Positions 32,743 to 41,642 of a stretch of DNA of 64,000 nucleotides are shown here, in pieces. A program made the translations under genes and the position numbers. Numbering within the stretch: position 1 is the first letter of the stretch; each line of letters opens with the position of its first letter. The DNA comes from Rubricoccus sp038746605 (GTDB lineage: Bacteria; Bacteroidota; Rhodothermia; Rhodothermales; Rubricoccaceae): positions 1-64,000 of the forward strand of contig JBCDKM010000025.1 of assembly GCA_038746605.1 (NCBI GenBank). Reading direction: 5' to 3'. The notes under the pieces are model-generated. The model had not been told where the DNA came from. It searched no databases and saw nothing but the letters and a program-made list of their open reading frames with translations.

Positions 32743-34113
32743 TTAGAGTTCGTCGAACCAGCGCTTCATGCGGTCCGTGATCTTAGCGACGAGGCTGTCG
32801 CCTTCTTCGAACTCAGGCTCGTAGGGCGCCGCGAGGGCGGGTTCGGGCGAGGTGCCGCCACCCGAGGCGCCGTCTCCGCTGGAGAGTGCGACCTCCTCCG
32901 CCTCGGGCACAAGGGGGGCCACCCCACCCGCGACGGCCGGGGCCAACAACGAGGCACCTGCATCGACGCCCTCGCGCAGCGCGTGCAGCACGAGGCCGAC
33001 GCCTGTCGCGTACTTCGGGCTCTGGACTTCCTCCGCGAGGCCGCCCTTGAGACCGAGCGGACGTCCGATGCGCGCCTCCAGGCCAAGAATGTCAGCCGCA
33101 AGCTCGGCGGTGCCGGGGATCAGCGAGCCGCCGCCGGTGAGCACAACGCCCGCCGAGAGGTGGCGCCCGTAGCCGGAGCGCTTGATCTCGATGGCGACGA
33201 TCTCCAGGATCTCCTCCACGCGCGGCTGGATGATGGCCGCAAGTGTGCTCTGCGAGATCGCCTTCTCGGGTCGCCCGCCGATACCGGGGATGGTGATCTG
33301 CTGGTCCGCGTCCACGAGGTCCACGAGCGCAGAGCCGAACTGGCGCTTGAGCGCCTCGGCCTGGTCGTGGAGAACGCCGAGGCCCTTGCGGATGTCGTCC
33401 GTGACCTTGCTTCCGGCCACCGCGATGACGGCCGTGTGGCGGATGGTCTTGTCCTCGAAGATGGCGATGTCGGTCGTGCCGCCGCCGATGTCGATCAGCA
33501 CCACACCGACCTCCTTCTCGTCCTCGTGGAGCACGGCGTGGGAGCTCGCGAGGGGCTCCAGTACGATGTCGTCCACGCGGTAGCCGGCCTTCTCGATGCA
33601 GCGGTAGACGTTCTTCGCGGCGGACACGAGCCCGGTGATGATGTGCACGTTGGCCTCCAGGCGGACGCCACTCATGCCGACCGGGTCGGCCACGCCGTCC
33701 TGACCGTCCACGATAAATTCCTGCGGGAGCACGTGGAGGATCTCGCGGTCGGCGGGCATCGCGACATGGCGCGTGTCCTCCAGAAGCCGCGCGACGTCAT
33801 CCTTGGAGATCTCGCCGCCAGAGACCGTGATGACGCCACGGCTCTGGAAGCTCTGGATGTGGTCGCCCGCGATGCCGACGACGACGCTCTCGACGGTGAC
33901 GCCTGCGGCGCGCTCGGCCTCGCCGACGGCCTTTTTGACGGCCTCGACGGTCTTGTCGATGTTGACGACGACGCCACGGTTGAGGCCGTGGCTGTCGGCC
34001 ACACCGACGCCTCGGACGTGGATGCGGTCGTGCTCGTCCGCGCTCGCCACGACGGCGCAGATCTTCGTCGTGCCAATATCGACGCCGACGACGAGACGTT
34101 CCTTCTCGCTCAT
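32743..34113 (-). CDS. ftsA: Cell division actin-like protein FtsA
   Basis: 456 residues. Actin/HSP70-fold ATPase that tethers FtsZ to the membrane. Starts SEKERLVVGVDIGTTKICAVVA (phosphate 1 loop), SHV-insert region 1C ESVVVGIAGDHIQSFQSRGVI, IDIGGGTTDIAIFEDKTI (phosphate 2), VVLTGGGSLIPG (adenosine motif). A Gly/Ala/Pro/Glu-rich linker (about 400-430) precedes the membrane-targeting amphipathic helix at the end (VAKITDRMKRWFDEL). Begins four bases after the ftsQ stop. Confidence 0.97.
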   Translation of the reverse strand: MSEKERLVVGVDIGTTKICAVVASADEHDRIHVRGVGVADSHGLNRGVVVNIDKTVEAVKKAVGEAERAAGVTVESVVVGIAGDHIQSFQSRGVITVSGGEISKDDVARLLEDTRHVAMPADREILHVLPQEFIVDGQDGVADPVGMSGVRLEANVHIITGLVSAAKNVYRCIEKAGYRVDDIVLEPLASSHAVLHEDEKEVGVVLIDIGGGTTDIAIFEDKTIRHTAVIAVAGSKVTDDIRKGLGVLHDQAEALKRQFGSALVDLVDADQQITIPGIGGRPEKAISQSTLAAIIQPRVEEILEIVAIEIKRSGYGRHLSAGVVLTGGGSLIPGTAELAADILGLEARIGRPLGLKGGLAEEVQSPKYATGVGLVLHALREGVDAGASLLAPAVAGGVAPLVPEAEEVALSSGDGASGGGTSPEPALAAPYEPEFEEGDSLVAKITDRMKRWFDEL

Positions 34114-34117
34114 GATG

Positions 34118-35053
34118 CTAGGGGGTAAGGGAAGTGGGGGATGCGACGGGGTCGGAGCCTGTGCCAGGCGACGGCGCGGCAGGCTCCGGGGAAGCCGCGT
34201 CGTCGGTGAGGGTGTCGGGTGCCTTCGCCTCGGTACCGAGGCGGGGAGAGTCGGGAGCGCTCGCTGGGCTTGCGCGGGTGCCCTCCTGCGTCACGACCTG
34301 TCCCGCGAAGCGGAGATCGACGAGGCGGACGGGCGTGTCGGGGCGCGTCAGGACAGCTTGCTGCCAGAAAGCGCCGAGGCGGGCGAGGGCGTCGGCGTGG
34401 CCGGTCTGGCCGAGGCGGACGGGAAGGGCGCCTCGCGTGGGCACCGGGACGGTGGTCAGGGCGGCGCCGCGCGAGGTCCACTCTACCTCGGAAATCACCG
34501 CGTCCACAGTCTCATCGGCGGTGGCGAGGGCGGCGAGCAACTCGCGGAGACCTGCACTCTGCACGCGCTGTGTCGGGTGGAAGGCAGGAGCGCCACGGAG
34601 CAGGGGCACATCCGCGAAGGCAGCACCCTCTGGGAGCGGCATCGCGTAGCCGGAAGCATCGAGGTAGTGCGAGAGCGCGCCGTTCGCACCGACCACCAGC
34701 ACGGCAGGCTCGCGCTCCTCCACGGCGATGCGGAGCGTGCCGGTGGGCAGACGGCGCAGGCGGGCCTCGCGGACCCACGGCTGGCGGCGCACCCGGTCGG
34801 CGACGAGCGCGAGGTCGATCTGATAGAGCGCCACGGGCGCGACGGAATCCGGCGCGACGCCCGCGAGACGGCGCACCTCGTCCGCATCCGCGAAGGTGTG
34901 GCCCACCACGTCGATCTGCTGGAGCGGGAGGGTGCGGTGCCAGACCCACGCCGCGGCGAGCCCCACGACGAGCGCGGCAATGCCGAGTCCTCGCGCGAAC
35001 GTACGGAGCTTCGCCCGGCGGGCCTGCTGCTGTTTGGTGCGCTTCTTAGCCAT
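34118..35053 (-). CDS. ftsQ: Cell division protein FtsQ (POTRA)
   Basis: 311 residues from MAKKRTK; an ATG 15 bases upstream (35068) is possible. Short basic cytoplasmic part, one transmembrane helix (LGIAALVVGLAAAWVW), POTRA domain (LPLQQIDVVGHTFADADEVRRLAGV), then the FtsQ beta domain (VREARLRRLPTGTLRIAVEEREPAVLV). Links FtsA/FtsZ-side machinery to wall synthesis in the periplasm. The C-terminal tail after ~260 is low-complexity Pro/Ala/Ser and contains an in-frame palindrome (SPRLGTEAKA). The start overlaps the murC end by 8 bases. Confidence 0.9.
   Translation of the reverse strand: MAKKRTKQQQARRAKLRTFARGLGIAALVVGLAAAWVWHRTLPLQQIDVVGHTFADADEVRRLAGVAPDSVAPVALYQIDLALVADRVRRQPWVREARLRRLPTGTLRIAVEEREPAVLVVGANGALSHYLDASGYAMPLPEGAAFADVPLLRGAPAFHPTQRVQSAGLRELLAALATADETVDAVISEVEWTSRGAALTTVPVPTRGALPVRLGQTGHADALARLGAFWQQAVLTRPDTPVRLVDLRFAGQVVTQEGTRASPASAPDSPRLGTEAKAPDTLTDDAASPEPAAPSPGTGSDPVASPTSLTP
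34226..34243. repeat. Dispersed palindrome inside ftsQ tail
   Basis: CGCCTCGG-TA-CCGAGGCG, read on the minus strand as PRLGTEA in the disordered C-terminal tail of FtsQ. Confidence 0.72.
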
Positions 35054-36608
35054 CGGTGGGGGGCTCATGGCCGGTGGCCGGTGGCTGTTGGCTGGCGTCG
35101 TCCGGGCTCGCGGCTGGGTCGTCCGGCCTCGGTGCCGAGGCGGGTGAGGTCGCGGCGGGCTCTGCGGCAGGGAGCGTGCTCAGGAAGGCCTCGCCGTAGC
35201 GCCACACGTCGCCCGCGCCCATCGTGACGACGAGGTCGCCCGGGCGGGTCAACTCCGCCAGCGCGACGGGCAGGTGCGTCTTGTCCTCCACGTAGTGGAC
35301 ATCGCGGTGGCCGTACTGCCGCGCGAGGCTCGCGAGGATCTCACCCGTGATGCCTTCCATGGGCTCCTCGCGCGCCGGGAAGATGTCCGTCAGCACGAGC
35401 ACGTCGGCGTCGTAGAAGGCGCGGGCGAACTCGTGCTGGAGATCGCGGGTGCGGCTGTACAGGTGCGGTTGGAAGACCGCGACGACGCGGCGGTCGGGCC
35501 AGCCTCGCGCGGCGGCCTCCAGCGTGGCCTCCACCTCGGTGGGGTGGTGGGCGTAGTCGTCCACGACAAGAACCGTCCCGCTCTCGCCGTCATCGGATGC
35601 CATCGACGCTTCGCCCTTGATCTGGAAGCGGCGGTCCACGCCCTCATAGGCGGCGAGACCGGCGGCGATCACCTCGAACGGAAGGTCCAGCTCTAGCCCG
35701 ACGCCCACAGCCGCGAGCGCGTTGCGCACGTTGTGGAGGCCCGGCGCGTGGAGCGTGATGGAGCCCAGCCGCTCGGAATGGTAGACCACGTCAAAGTGCG
35801 TCGCGGGGCCGACCTGCTCTACGTTCTCGGCGCGAAGCGTGGCCTGGCGGCTCGTGCCGTACGTCACCACGCGGCGGTGGATGTCGCCCACGACGGAGCG
35901 GACGTTCTCGTCGTCCAGGCAGAGGATCGCCGCGCCGAAGAACGGGACGCGGTTGGCGTACTCCACGAAGGTCGCCTTGATGTCTTCCAGGCCACCCGGG
36001 TACGTGTCGAGGTGGTCCTCCTCGATGTTGGTGATGACCGCGAGGACAGGCGTGAGGCGCAGGAAGGTGCGGTCGTACTCGTCGGCCTCCACGATGATGA
36101 CGTCGCCCTCACCGGAGACGGCGTTGCTGCCGAAGGACGCCACCTTGCCGCCCACGATGATCGTCGGCTCCAGCCCGGCGTGCGTCGCCACCATCCCGAC
36201 CATCGTAGTGGTGGTCGTCTTGCCGTGGGTGCCCGCGATGCCGACGCCCTGGCGCATCCGCATGAGCTCGCCGAGCATCTCGGCGCGCTTGATACGCGGG
36301 ATGAGGCGCCGCCCGGCCTCGACGGTCTCAGGGTTCTCGTGCGCGCGCACGGCCGAGGAGTAAACCACCACGTCCGCCTCGGCGACGTTCTCGGCCGCAT
36401 GCCCTTCGTAGATCGTCGCGCCGAGCGTTTCCAGGCGCCGCGTGATGTCGCTCTTCTTGAGGTCCGAGCCCGTGACCTCGAAGTCCCGCGCCAGCAGCAC
36501 CTCCGCGATAGACGACATCCCGATGCCGCCGATGCCCACCATGTGGACCCGGCGCACGCGGCCCATGCGGTCGCGGGTGGCGGAGGACGGGGTCGGGCGG
36601 TCGGTCAC
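35046..36608 (-). CDS. murC: UDP-N-acetylmuramate--L-alanine ligase
   Basis: Adds L-alanine to UDP-MurNAc with ATP; first of the Mur ligases. 520 residues, longer than the usual ~460. Motifs: HMVGIGGIGMSSIAEVLL (N-terminal Rossmann), the P-loop GTHGKTTTTTMVG, NIEEDHLDTYPGG, DDYAHHPTEVEATL and VFQPHLYSRTRDL. The extra length is a C-terminal tail (~480-520) rich in Pro, Ala, Asp and Ser which includes a palindrome-derived PASAPRP. Ends inside ftsQ and starts 8 bases after the murG stop. Confidence 0.97.
   Translation of the reverse strand: MTDRPTPSSATRDRMGRVRRVHMVGIGGIGMSSIAEVLLARDFEVTGSDLKKSDITRRLETLGATIYEGHAAENVAEADVVVYSSAVRAHENPETVEAGRRLIPRIKRAEMLGELMRMRQGVGIAGTHGKTTTTTMVGMVATHAGLEPTIIVGGKVASFGSNAVSGEGDVIIVEADEYDRTFLRLTPVLAVITNIEEDHLDTYPGGLEDIKATFVEYANRVPFFGAAILCLDDENVRSVVGDIHRRVVTYGTSRQATLRAENVEQVGPATHFDVVYHSERLGSITLHAPGLHNVRNALAAVGVGLELDLPFEVIAAGLAAYEGVDRRFQIKGEASMASDDGESGTVLVVDDYAHHPTEVEATLEAAARGWPDRRVVAVFQPHLYSRTRDLQHEFARAFYDADVLVLTDIFPAREEPMEGITGEILASLARQYGHRDVHYVEDKTHLPVALAELTRPGDLVVTMGAGDVWRYGEAFLSTLPAAEPAATSPASAPRPDDPAASPDDASQQPPATGHEPPTDG
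35125..35144. repeat. Dispersed palindrome inside murC tail
   Basis: GGCCTCGG-TG-CCGAGGCGG with one outer mismatch, translated PASAPRP near residue 490 of MurC, beyond the conserved ligase fold. Confidence 0.7.
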
Positions 36609-36615
36609 GGACGGA

Positions 36616-37794
36616 TCAGGCAGAGGAGCGAGCGGAATCGGCGAGGGCTACCACAGCACGGGCGATCTCCATCGCGGCGTCCGGCCGGGCGATGGCGAGC
36701 GCCTCGCGGCTCATGTGGGCGAGGCTGGCCGGATCGGAGAGGAGCGCGATGACGGCGTCGCCGAAACGGGCGTCGAGGTCGGCCTCGGGGAGGAGGACGG
36801 CGGCTCCCGCCTCGGCGAGCGCGCGGGCGTTCTTGGTCTGGTGGTCTGCCGTCACGTTGGGGCTCGGCACGAGGACACTCGGCGTGCCGGTGACGGCCAG
36901 TTCGGAGCACGTGATCGCCCCGGAGCGGCAGAGCGCGAGGTCTGCGGCGGCGTAGGCGAGATCCATCCGGTCCAAGTAGGGCATGAGGCGGAGGCGGTCG
37001 TGCGCGGGGATAGCCTCGCGGAGGGTCTCGTAGTAGCGCTTGCCCGCCGCCCAGATCACGACCACGTTCTCGTCGGCGAGCAGCTCGCGGAGGTGGAGCT
37101 TGAGGACGCCGTTGATGGGTCCTGCGCCGAGAGAGCCGCCCATCGCGAGGAGCACGCGGGCCTCCGGCGCGATGCCCCAGTGAGCGCGGGCCTCAGCCGG
37201 GTCGGCCTCGGTGAGGTCCTGGCGGACCGGGTTGCCGGAGACGACGATCTCGGTACCGCTCGGGAAGAACGGCCGCGCCACCTCGAACGCAACGAAGACG
37301 GTGTCGGCGCGAGGCGCGAGCAGCTTGTTCGTGGCGCCCGCGTAGGCGTTCTGCTCCTGGAGCACCAGCCTCCGCTTGCGCAGCGACGCCGCCAGCCCGA
37401 CCGGCCCGGAGACATAGCCGCCTGTACCGACGACCACCTCCGGGTCGAAGTCGCCGACGAGGCGGAAGGCATCTGCGAAGCCCTTCGCTAGCTTGAACGG
37501 GAAGGTCAGATTGCGACCGAGGGCATCGGCGGAGAGTCCGCGCTGGAAGCCGCTGACAGTGATCGGGTGGATGGCGTAGCCCGCCTTCGGGACGGCCTCC
37601 CACTCCATCCGGTCCTGCGTCCCTGCGAACGCCACCGCCGCGCCCGGCACGATCTCGCGCACCGCGTCCGCGATAGCGATCGCCGGGTAGACGTGCCCGC
37701 CCGTCCCGCCGCACGCGAAGAGCACGCGGGGCGTCCCGGGCGCCCGTCGGAGGGCGCCAGCAGAGGGGGCGGTGTGGAGGTCGGAGGTCGTCAC
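36616..37794 (-). CDS. murG: UDP-GlcNAc:lipid I GlcNAc transferase MurG
   Basis: Makes lipid II from lipid I on the inner face of the inner membrane. 392 residues, GT-B fold: N-terminal G-loop FACGGTGGHVYPAIAIADAV, second loop VLLAMGGSLGAGPIN, the UDP-binding region YLDRMDLAYAAADLALCRSGAITCSELAVTGTPSVLVPSPNVTADHQTKNARAL. A ~20-residue N-terminal extension precedes the fold. Lies between ftsW and murC; a palindrome sits in the short ftsW-murG gap. Confidence 0.97.
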   Translation of the reverse strand: MTTSDLHTAPSAGALRRAPGTPRVLFACGGTGGHVYPAIAIADAVREIVPGAAVAFAGTQDRMEWEAVPKAGYAIHPITVSGFQRGLSADALGRNLTFPFKLAKGFADAFRLVGDFDPEVVVGTGGYVSGPVGLAASLRKRRLVLQEQNAYAGATNKLLAPRADTVFVAFEVARPFFPSGTEIVVSGNPVRQDLTEADPAEARAHWGIAPEARVLLAMGGSLGAGPINGVLKLHLRELLADENVVVIWAAGKRYYETLREAIPAHDRLRLMPYLDRMDLAYAAADLALCRSGAITCSELAVTGTPSVLVPSPNVTADHQTKNARALAEAGAAVLLPEADLDARFGDAVIALLSDPASLAHMSREALAIARPDAAMEIARAVVALADSARSSA

Positions 37795-37802
37795 GGGTGG
37801 GT

Positions 37803-37822
37803 CCGCCTCGGGGCCGAGGCGG
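37803..37822. repeat. Dispersed palindrome, short-loop copy in ftsW-murG gap
   Basis: CCGCCTCGG-GG-CCGAGGCGG within a 34-base gap inside the dcw operon, so a strong terminator role here would cut the operon; that argues against simple termination. Confidence 0.78.
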
Positions 37823-37828
37823 ACGGGG

Positions 37829-38974
37829 TCAGGCCACGTCGGCGTGGCGGGAGATGTTGAGGAGGATGCCCACCATCGCGCCGGTCGCCAGCAGCGAGGT
37901 GCCGCCGTAGCTCACGAAGGGCATCGCGAGGCCGGTCACAGGCGCGAGGCCGGTCGCGACAGCGGCGTTCACGAATCCGTAGAGCGCGACAGCGCAGGTG
38001 ATACCGACGGCGAGGAACAACCCGAGCGGGTCCGCCGCCCCCTTCGCGATGCGAAGCATCCCTCGCGCGAGGAGCCAGACGAACATCACGAGCAGCCCGA
38101 TGGCGCCCACGAGACCGTATTCCTCCGCCACGATGGCGAAGATGAAGTCGTTGTAGGGGGCCGGGACGAAGTTGCGCTGGACGCTCTTACCAGGTCCCCG
38201 GCCGGTCACGCCGCCCATCGCGAAGGCGATCTTGGCCTGCCGCGCCTGGTAGCCCTCGGCCTGGTCGGAGTGCGTCGCGGCGGCGGTCTCCTCGGTCTGG
38301 AAGAAGCTGGTGCCGAGCCAGGAGTCGATACGGGCGGCGCGTTGGGGGTTGGCCGCGAGGAATGCCACGGCGAGCACCGCTCCCACCGCTACGGTCCCGA
38401 CGAGGTGCGTGATCTTGACGCGGCCGACGAACATCATGGCCGTCAGCGTCGCGAGGAGGATGGCGGCCGTGGAGAGGTCCTCCATCCCGATGAGCAGGAT
38501 CGTCGGGCCGATCCAGACGAGGAGCGGGAGGTAGCCGCGCGAGAGGCTCTCGATGTAGGGCTGCTTCTTCGCGAGGAGAACGGCGATGTGAAGCAGGATG
38601 GCGACCTTCGCGAGGTCCGACGGCTGGAAGGTGACGAAGCCGAGATCGATCCAGCGCTGCGCGCCGTTGGTCACGACGCCCGTCACCTGCACGGCCACGA
38701 GAAGCCCCAGCGCGACGATCATGAGGCCCTTCGAGAGCTTCGCGAGCCACCGGTAGTCCACGAGCGAGACCACGCCCATCACACCGAGCGCAAGGCCGAC
38801 GCGGACGAGGTGGTTGAAGAGAAACCGCTCGGTGTCGCCGCCGCCCTTGGTCTCCGCGAGGAACGAGATCGCGGAGTAGACCGCCACTACGCCCGCCGCC
38901 GCGAGCAGCAGCACGGCGCCGAGGATGGCGCGGTCGGAGCGCCGAGGAGCGGAGAGGGTCAGAGCCGAGGGCAT
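37829..38974 (-). CDS. ftsW: Septal peptidoglycan polymerase FtsW (SEDS)
   Basis: 381 residues, about ten transmembrane helices. SEDS motifs: NGAQRWIDLGFVTFQPSDLAKVAILLHIA, LIGMEDLSTAAILLATLTAMMFVGRV, NDFIFAIVAEEYGLVGAIGLL and the late TGLAMPFVSYGGTSLLATGAMVGILLNIS. It polymerises lipid II with FtsI in the septum. Reads between murD and murG without other genes. Confidence 0.97.
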   Translation of the reverse strand: MPSALTLSAPRRSDRAILGAVLLLAAAGVVAVYSAISFLAETKGGGDTERFLFNHLVRVGLALGVMGVVSLVDYRWLAKLSKGLMIVALGLLVAVQVTGVVTNGAQRWIDLGFVTFQPSDLAKVAILLHIAVLLAKKQPYIESLSRGYLPLLVWIGPTILLIGMEDLSTAAILLATLTAMMFVGRVKITHLVGTVAVGAVLAVAFLAANPQRAARIDSWLGTSFFQTEETAAATHSDQAEGYQARQAKIAFAMGGVTGRGPGKSVQRNFVPAPYNDFIFAIVAEEYGLVGAIGLLVMFVWLLARGMLRIAKGAADPLGLFLAVGITCAVALYGFVNAAVATGLAPVTGLAMPFVSYGGTSLLATGAMVGILLNISRHADVA

Positions 38975-39015
38975 TGCGAGTTCGCTAGAGGCACAGTGCG
39001 CTGTGCCCGTGCGGG

Positions 39016-40491
39016 TCAGAGGCTGCGGACGATGTCTTTGAAGGCGTCGCCTCGGTGCTCGTAGTTGTCGAACATGTCGAAGGAGGCGCAGGCGGGAGAG
39101 AGCAGCACGGTGTCGCCCGCCTCGGCGATGAGCCCAGCGTACTGGACGGCCTCGGCCATGCTGCTCGCGTGGGCAGTGTGCTCCACCAGCCCGCCGAGGT
39201 CGTCGAGGACGGCGTCCGCGCCCTCCCCGATGGCGACGATGCCCTTGACTTTGTCCGTGACTAGGCGGCGGAGCGGGCCGTAGTCGTTGCCCTTGTCGCG
39301 CCCTCCCGCGATGAGGACCACAGCAGGGGCCCCGTCCTCGCGCGTGGCGAAGGACTCCAGGGCGTACCAGACCGCGTTGACGTTGGTCGCCTTGGAGTCG
39401 TTGACATACTCCACGCCACGTACAGAGCGGACACGCTCTAGGCGGTGCGGCACGCCCTCGAACGAGGTCAGACTCTGGCGCACCACGTCCGAGCGGATCT
39501 CCACCGCGCGCGCCACGATGGCCGCTGCGAGGGAGTTGTAGAGGTTGTGGCGCCCACGGAGGGCGAGGTCGGAGGTGGACATGAAGTCGTCGTCTCGGAA
39601 CACGGGATCGGTCGGGGTGAGGGGTCCCTCGGTCGTGGGGTCCCGATGGGGGAGTGAAAGCGTGATCGTTTCGGTGCCGCCGGAGCCGCGCACGAAGGCG
39701 CCGGGCTCGGGAGTCGCCTCGATGGAAAAAGGCACAGGCGCGAGGCCGCGCGAAGAAGCGGCGCGCTCGACGTGCTGGCGGACGTGCGGGTCGTCCAGGT
39801 TGTAGACGAGCCAGTCCGCCTCGGTCTGGTTCTCGAAGAGGCGGTACTTGGCGGCGGCATAGCGCTCGAAGTCGCCGCCGTAGCGGTCCAGGTGGTCCGG
39901 CGTGACATTGAGCAGCACCGCCACGTGTGGCCGGAACGTCGAGATGTGGTCCAGTTGGAAGGAGGAAACCTCCAGCACCACGTGCGTGTCGGCGTCGATG
40001 GCGTCAATGTGGTCCGAAAAGGCGGTGCCGATGTTGCCCGCCACGACGTGCTTGAGGCCCGCCGTCTCGAAGACGTGCGCGATGAGCGTGGTCGTGGTGG
40101 TCTTGCCGTTGCTGCCGGTCACCGCCACGATGGGCCCGCGGCAGAACCAGCTCGCCACCTCGATCTCGCCCACAACCGGGAGACCCGCCTCTATCGCGGA
40201 GACCACGAGCGGCGCCGTGCTGGGCACGCCGGGACTGAGGACCAGCAAGTCCGCCTCCATCGCGCGGTCCGTGTGACCGCCAAACTCCGAGGCCACGCCC
40301 ACCGCCTCCAACTCTGCCCCGAGGCGGCCGGGGTCGGCGGAGTAATCCGTCAGGAAGACCTCGGCGCCGCGCTTCGCGAGCAGCCCGGCCACGGCCACGC
40401 CGCTCCTCGCGCCACCGACCACGGTGACACGCGCGCCCTCCACCGACTGGCGGAAGGGCTCGATGGCGAGACGGAGGTTCTCGCGCGTCAT
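39016..40491 (-). CDS. murD: UDP-N-acetylmuramoyl-L-alanine--D-glutamate ligase
   Basis: 491 residues from the ATG at 40491, which overlaps the mraY stop by four bases (ATGA). Rossmann start RVTVVGGARSGVAVAGLL, P-loop VAVTGSNGKTTTTTLIAH, DHLDRYGGDFERYAAAK, NSKATNVNAVWYALES and VLLSPACASFDMFDNYEHRGDAFK, which are the family landmarks. Adds D-glutamate in the cytosol. A somewhat long loop near 235-275 carries EATPEPGAFVRGSGGTE and a Pro/Thr-rich stretch. Confidence 0.96.
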   Translation of the reverse strand: MTRENLRLAIEPFRQSVEGARVTVVGGARSGVAVAGLLAKRGAEVFLTDYSADPGRLGAELEAVGVASEFGGHTDRAMEADLLVLSPGVPSTAPLVVSAIEAGLPVVGEIEVASWFCRGPIVAVTGSNGKTTTTTLIAHVFETAGLKHVVAGNIGTAFSDHIDAIDADTHVVLEVSSFQLDHISTFRPHVAVLLNVTPDHLDRYGGDFERYAAAKYRLFENQTEADWLVYNLDDPHVRQHVERAASSRGLAPVPFSIEATPEPGAFVRGSGGTETITLSLPHRDPTTEGPLTPTDPVFRDDDFMSTSDLALRGRHNLYNSLAAAIVARAVEIRSDVVRQSLTSFEGVPHRLERVRSVRGVEYVNDSKATNVNAVWYALESFATREDGAPAVVLIAGGRDKGNDYGPLRRLVTDKVKGIVAIGEGADAVLDDLGGLVEHTAHASSMAEAVQYAGLIAEAGDTVLLSPACASFDMFDNYEHRGDAFKDIVRSL

Positions 40492-41642
40492 CGGATCCGG
40501 AAGAGGAAGATGGTCAGGATGGCCATGAGCGCCGTCACGATCCAGAACCGGATCACGATCTTGCTCTCGTGGGTGCCCTTCGCCTCGTAGTGGTGATGCA
40601 GCGGCGCCATGCGGAAGACGCGCCGCCCCTCGCCGTACTTCTTGCGCGTGTACTTGAAGTAGCTGGTCTGGATGATGACCGAGACCGTCTCCGCGAAAAA
40701 GATGGCGCAGAGGATCGGGAGGTAGAGCTCCTTCTTGATCAGGATGGCGAGCGTGCCCACGCCCGCGCCGAGCGCGAGGCTGCCGGTGTCGCCCATGAAG
40801 ACCTGCGCGGGGTAGCCGTTGTACCAGAGAAACCCGAAGCACGCCGCACCCAGCGCCGCCGCGTAGATCGTCAATTCCGCCGTGCCCGGGATGTGCACGT
40901 CGTTGACGAACTCGGCGAGATCCACGCGGCCCGTGATGTACGTCAGCGCGATCAGCGCGAGGCTCACGAAGGCCGTCGTGCCCGCCGTGAGACCGTCCAG
41001 GCCGTCGGTGATGTTGACGGCGTTGGAGACACCCGCGAGGATGAACGTCACGACGGGGACGTAGATGATCCAGCCCCAGCCCTCGCCGATGAACGGCGCG
41101 AGGATGTCGTAGTCGATGGTGCCGTTGGGGACGAGCGGGAGGCTCGTGACGGTGTGGATGCCGTCGAGCGAGGGCAGCAGGTAGAGCAGGATGCTGATCC
41201 CGAGGCCGAGCGAGAGCTGCCCCGCCAGCTTGGTCTTCTCCGCGAGTCCCTTCTTGTTCTTCTTGACGACCTTGATGTAGTCGTCCGCGAAGCCCACTGC
41301 GCCCATCCAGCCGGTCGCGACGAGGACGACCCAGACATAGGGGTTGGTGAGATCGCCCCAGAGCAACACCGCGCTGAACATCGCGAGGAGCAGGATGATG
41401 CCGCCCATCGTGGGCGTGCCTGCCTTGTGCGCGTGGGAGACCGCGCCCGCGTCCTCGCCCTCGCGGATGGTCTCGCCGAGTTGATTCCGGCGCAGCGCCG
41501 CGATGATCTTCTTCCCGGCGAAGAGGGCGACCAGCAGCGCGGTCCCCGCCGAGAGACCGGCGCGGACGGTGACGAACTGGAAGACCTGGAAGCCAGGCGG
41601 CTGGTAGGTCGCTTCCAGCCAGGTGAAGAGGTGGTAGAGCAT
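40488..41642 (-). CDS. mraY: Phospho-MurNAc-pentapeptide transferase MraY
   Basis: 384 residues, ten transmembrane helices. Transfers phospho-MurNAc-pentapeptide to undecaprenyl phosphate giving lipid I. Visible motifs: HAHKAGTPTMGGIILLLA, the catalytic DDYIKVVKKNKKGL, NAVNITDGLDGLTAGTTAFVSLALI, FMGDTGSLALGAGVGTLAILIKKELYLPILC and the end MAPLHHHYEAKGTHESKIVIRFWI. Its ATG shares one base with the murE stop. There is no murF between murE and mraY, as usual for Bacteroidota. Confidence 0.98.
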   Translation of the reverse strand: MLYHLFTWLEATYQPPGFQVFQFVTVRAGLSAGTALLVALFAGKKIIAALRRNQLGETIREGEDAGAVSHAHKAGTPTMGGIILLLAMFSAVLLWGDLTNPYVWVVLVATGWMGAVGFADDYIKVVKKNKKGLAEKTKLAGQLSLGLGISILLYLLPSLDGIHTVTSLPLVPNGTIDYDILAPFIGEGWGWIIYVPVVTFILAGVSNAVNITDGLDGLTAGTTAFVSLALIALTYITGRVDLAEFVNDVHIPGTAELTIYAAALGAACFGFLWYNGYPAQVFMGDTGSLALGAGVGTLAILIKKELYLPILCAIFFAETVSVIIQTSYFKYTRKKYGEGRRVFRMAPLHHHYEAKGTHESKIVIRFWIVTALMAILTIFLFRIR

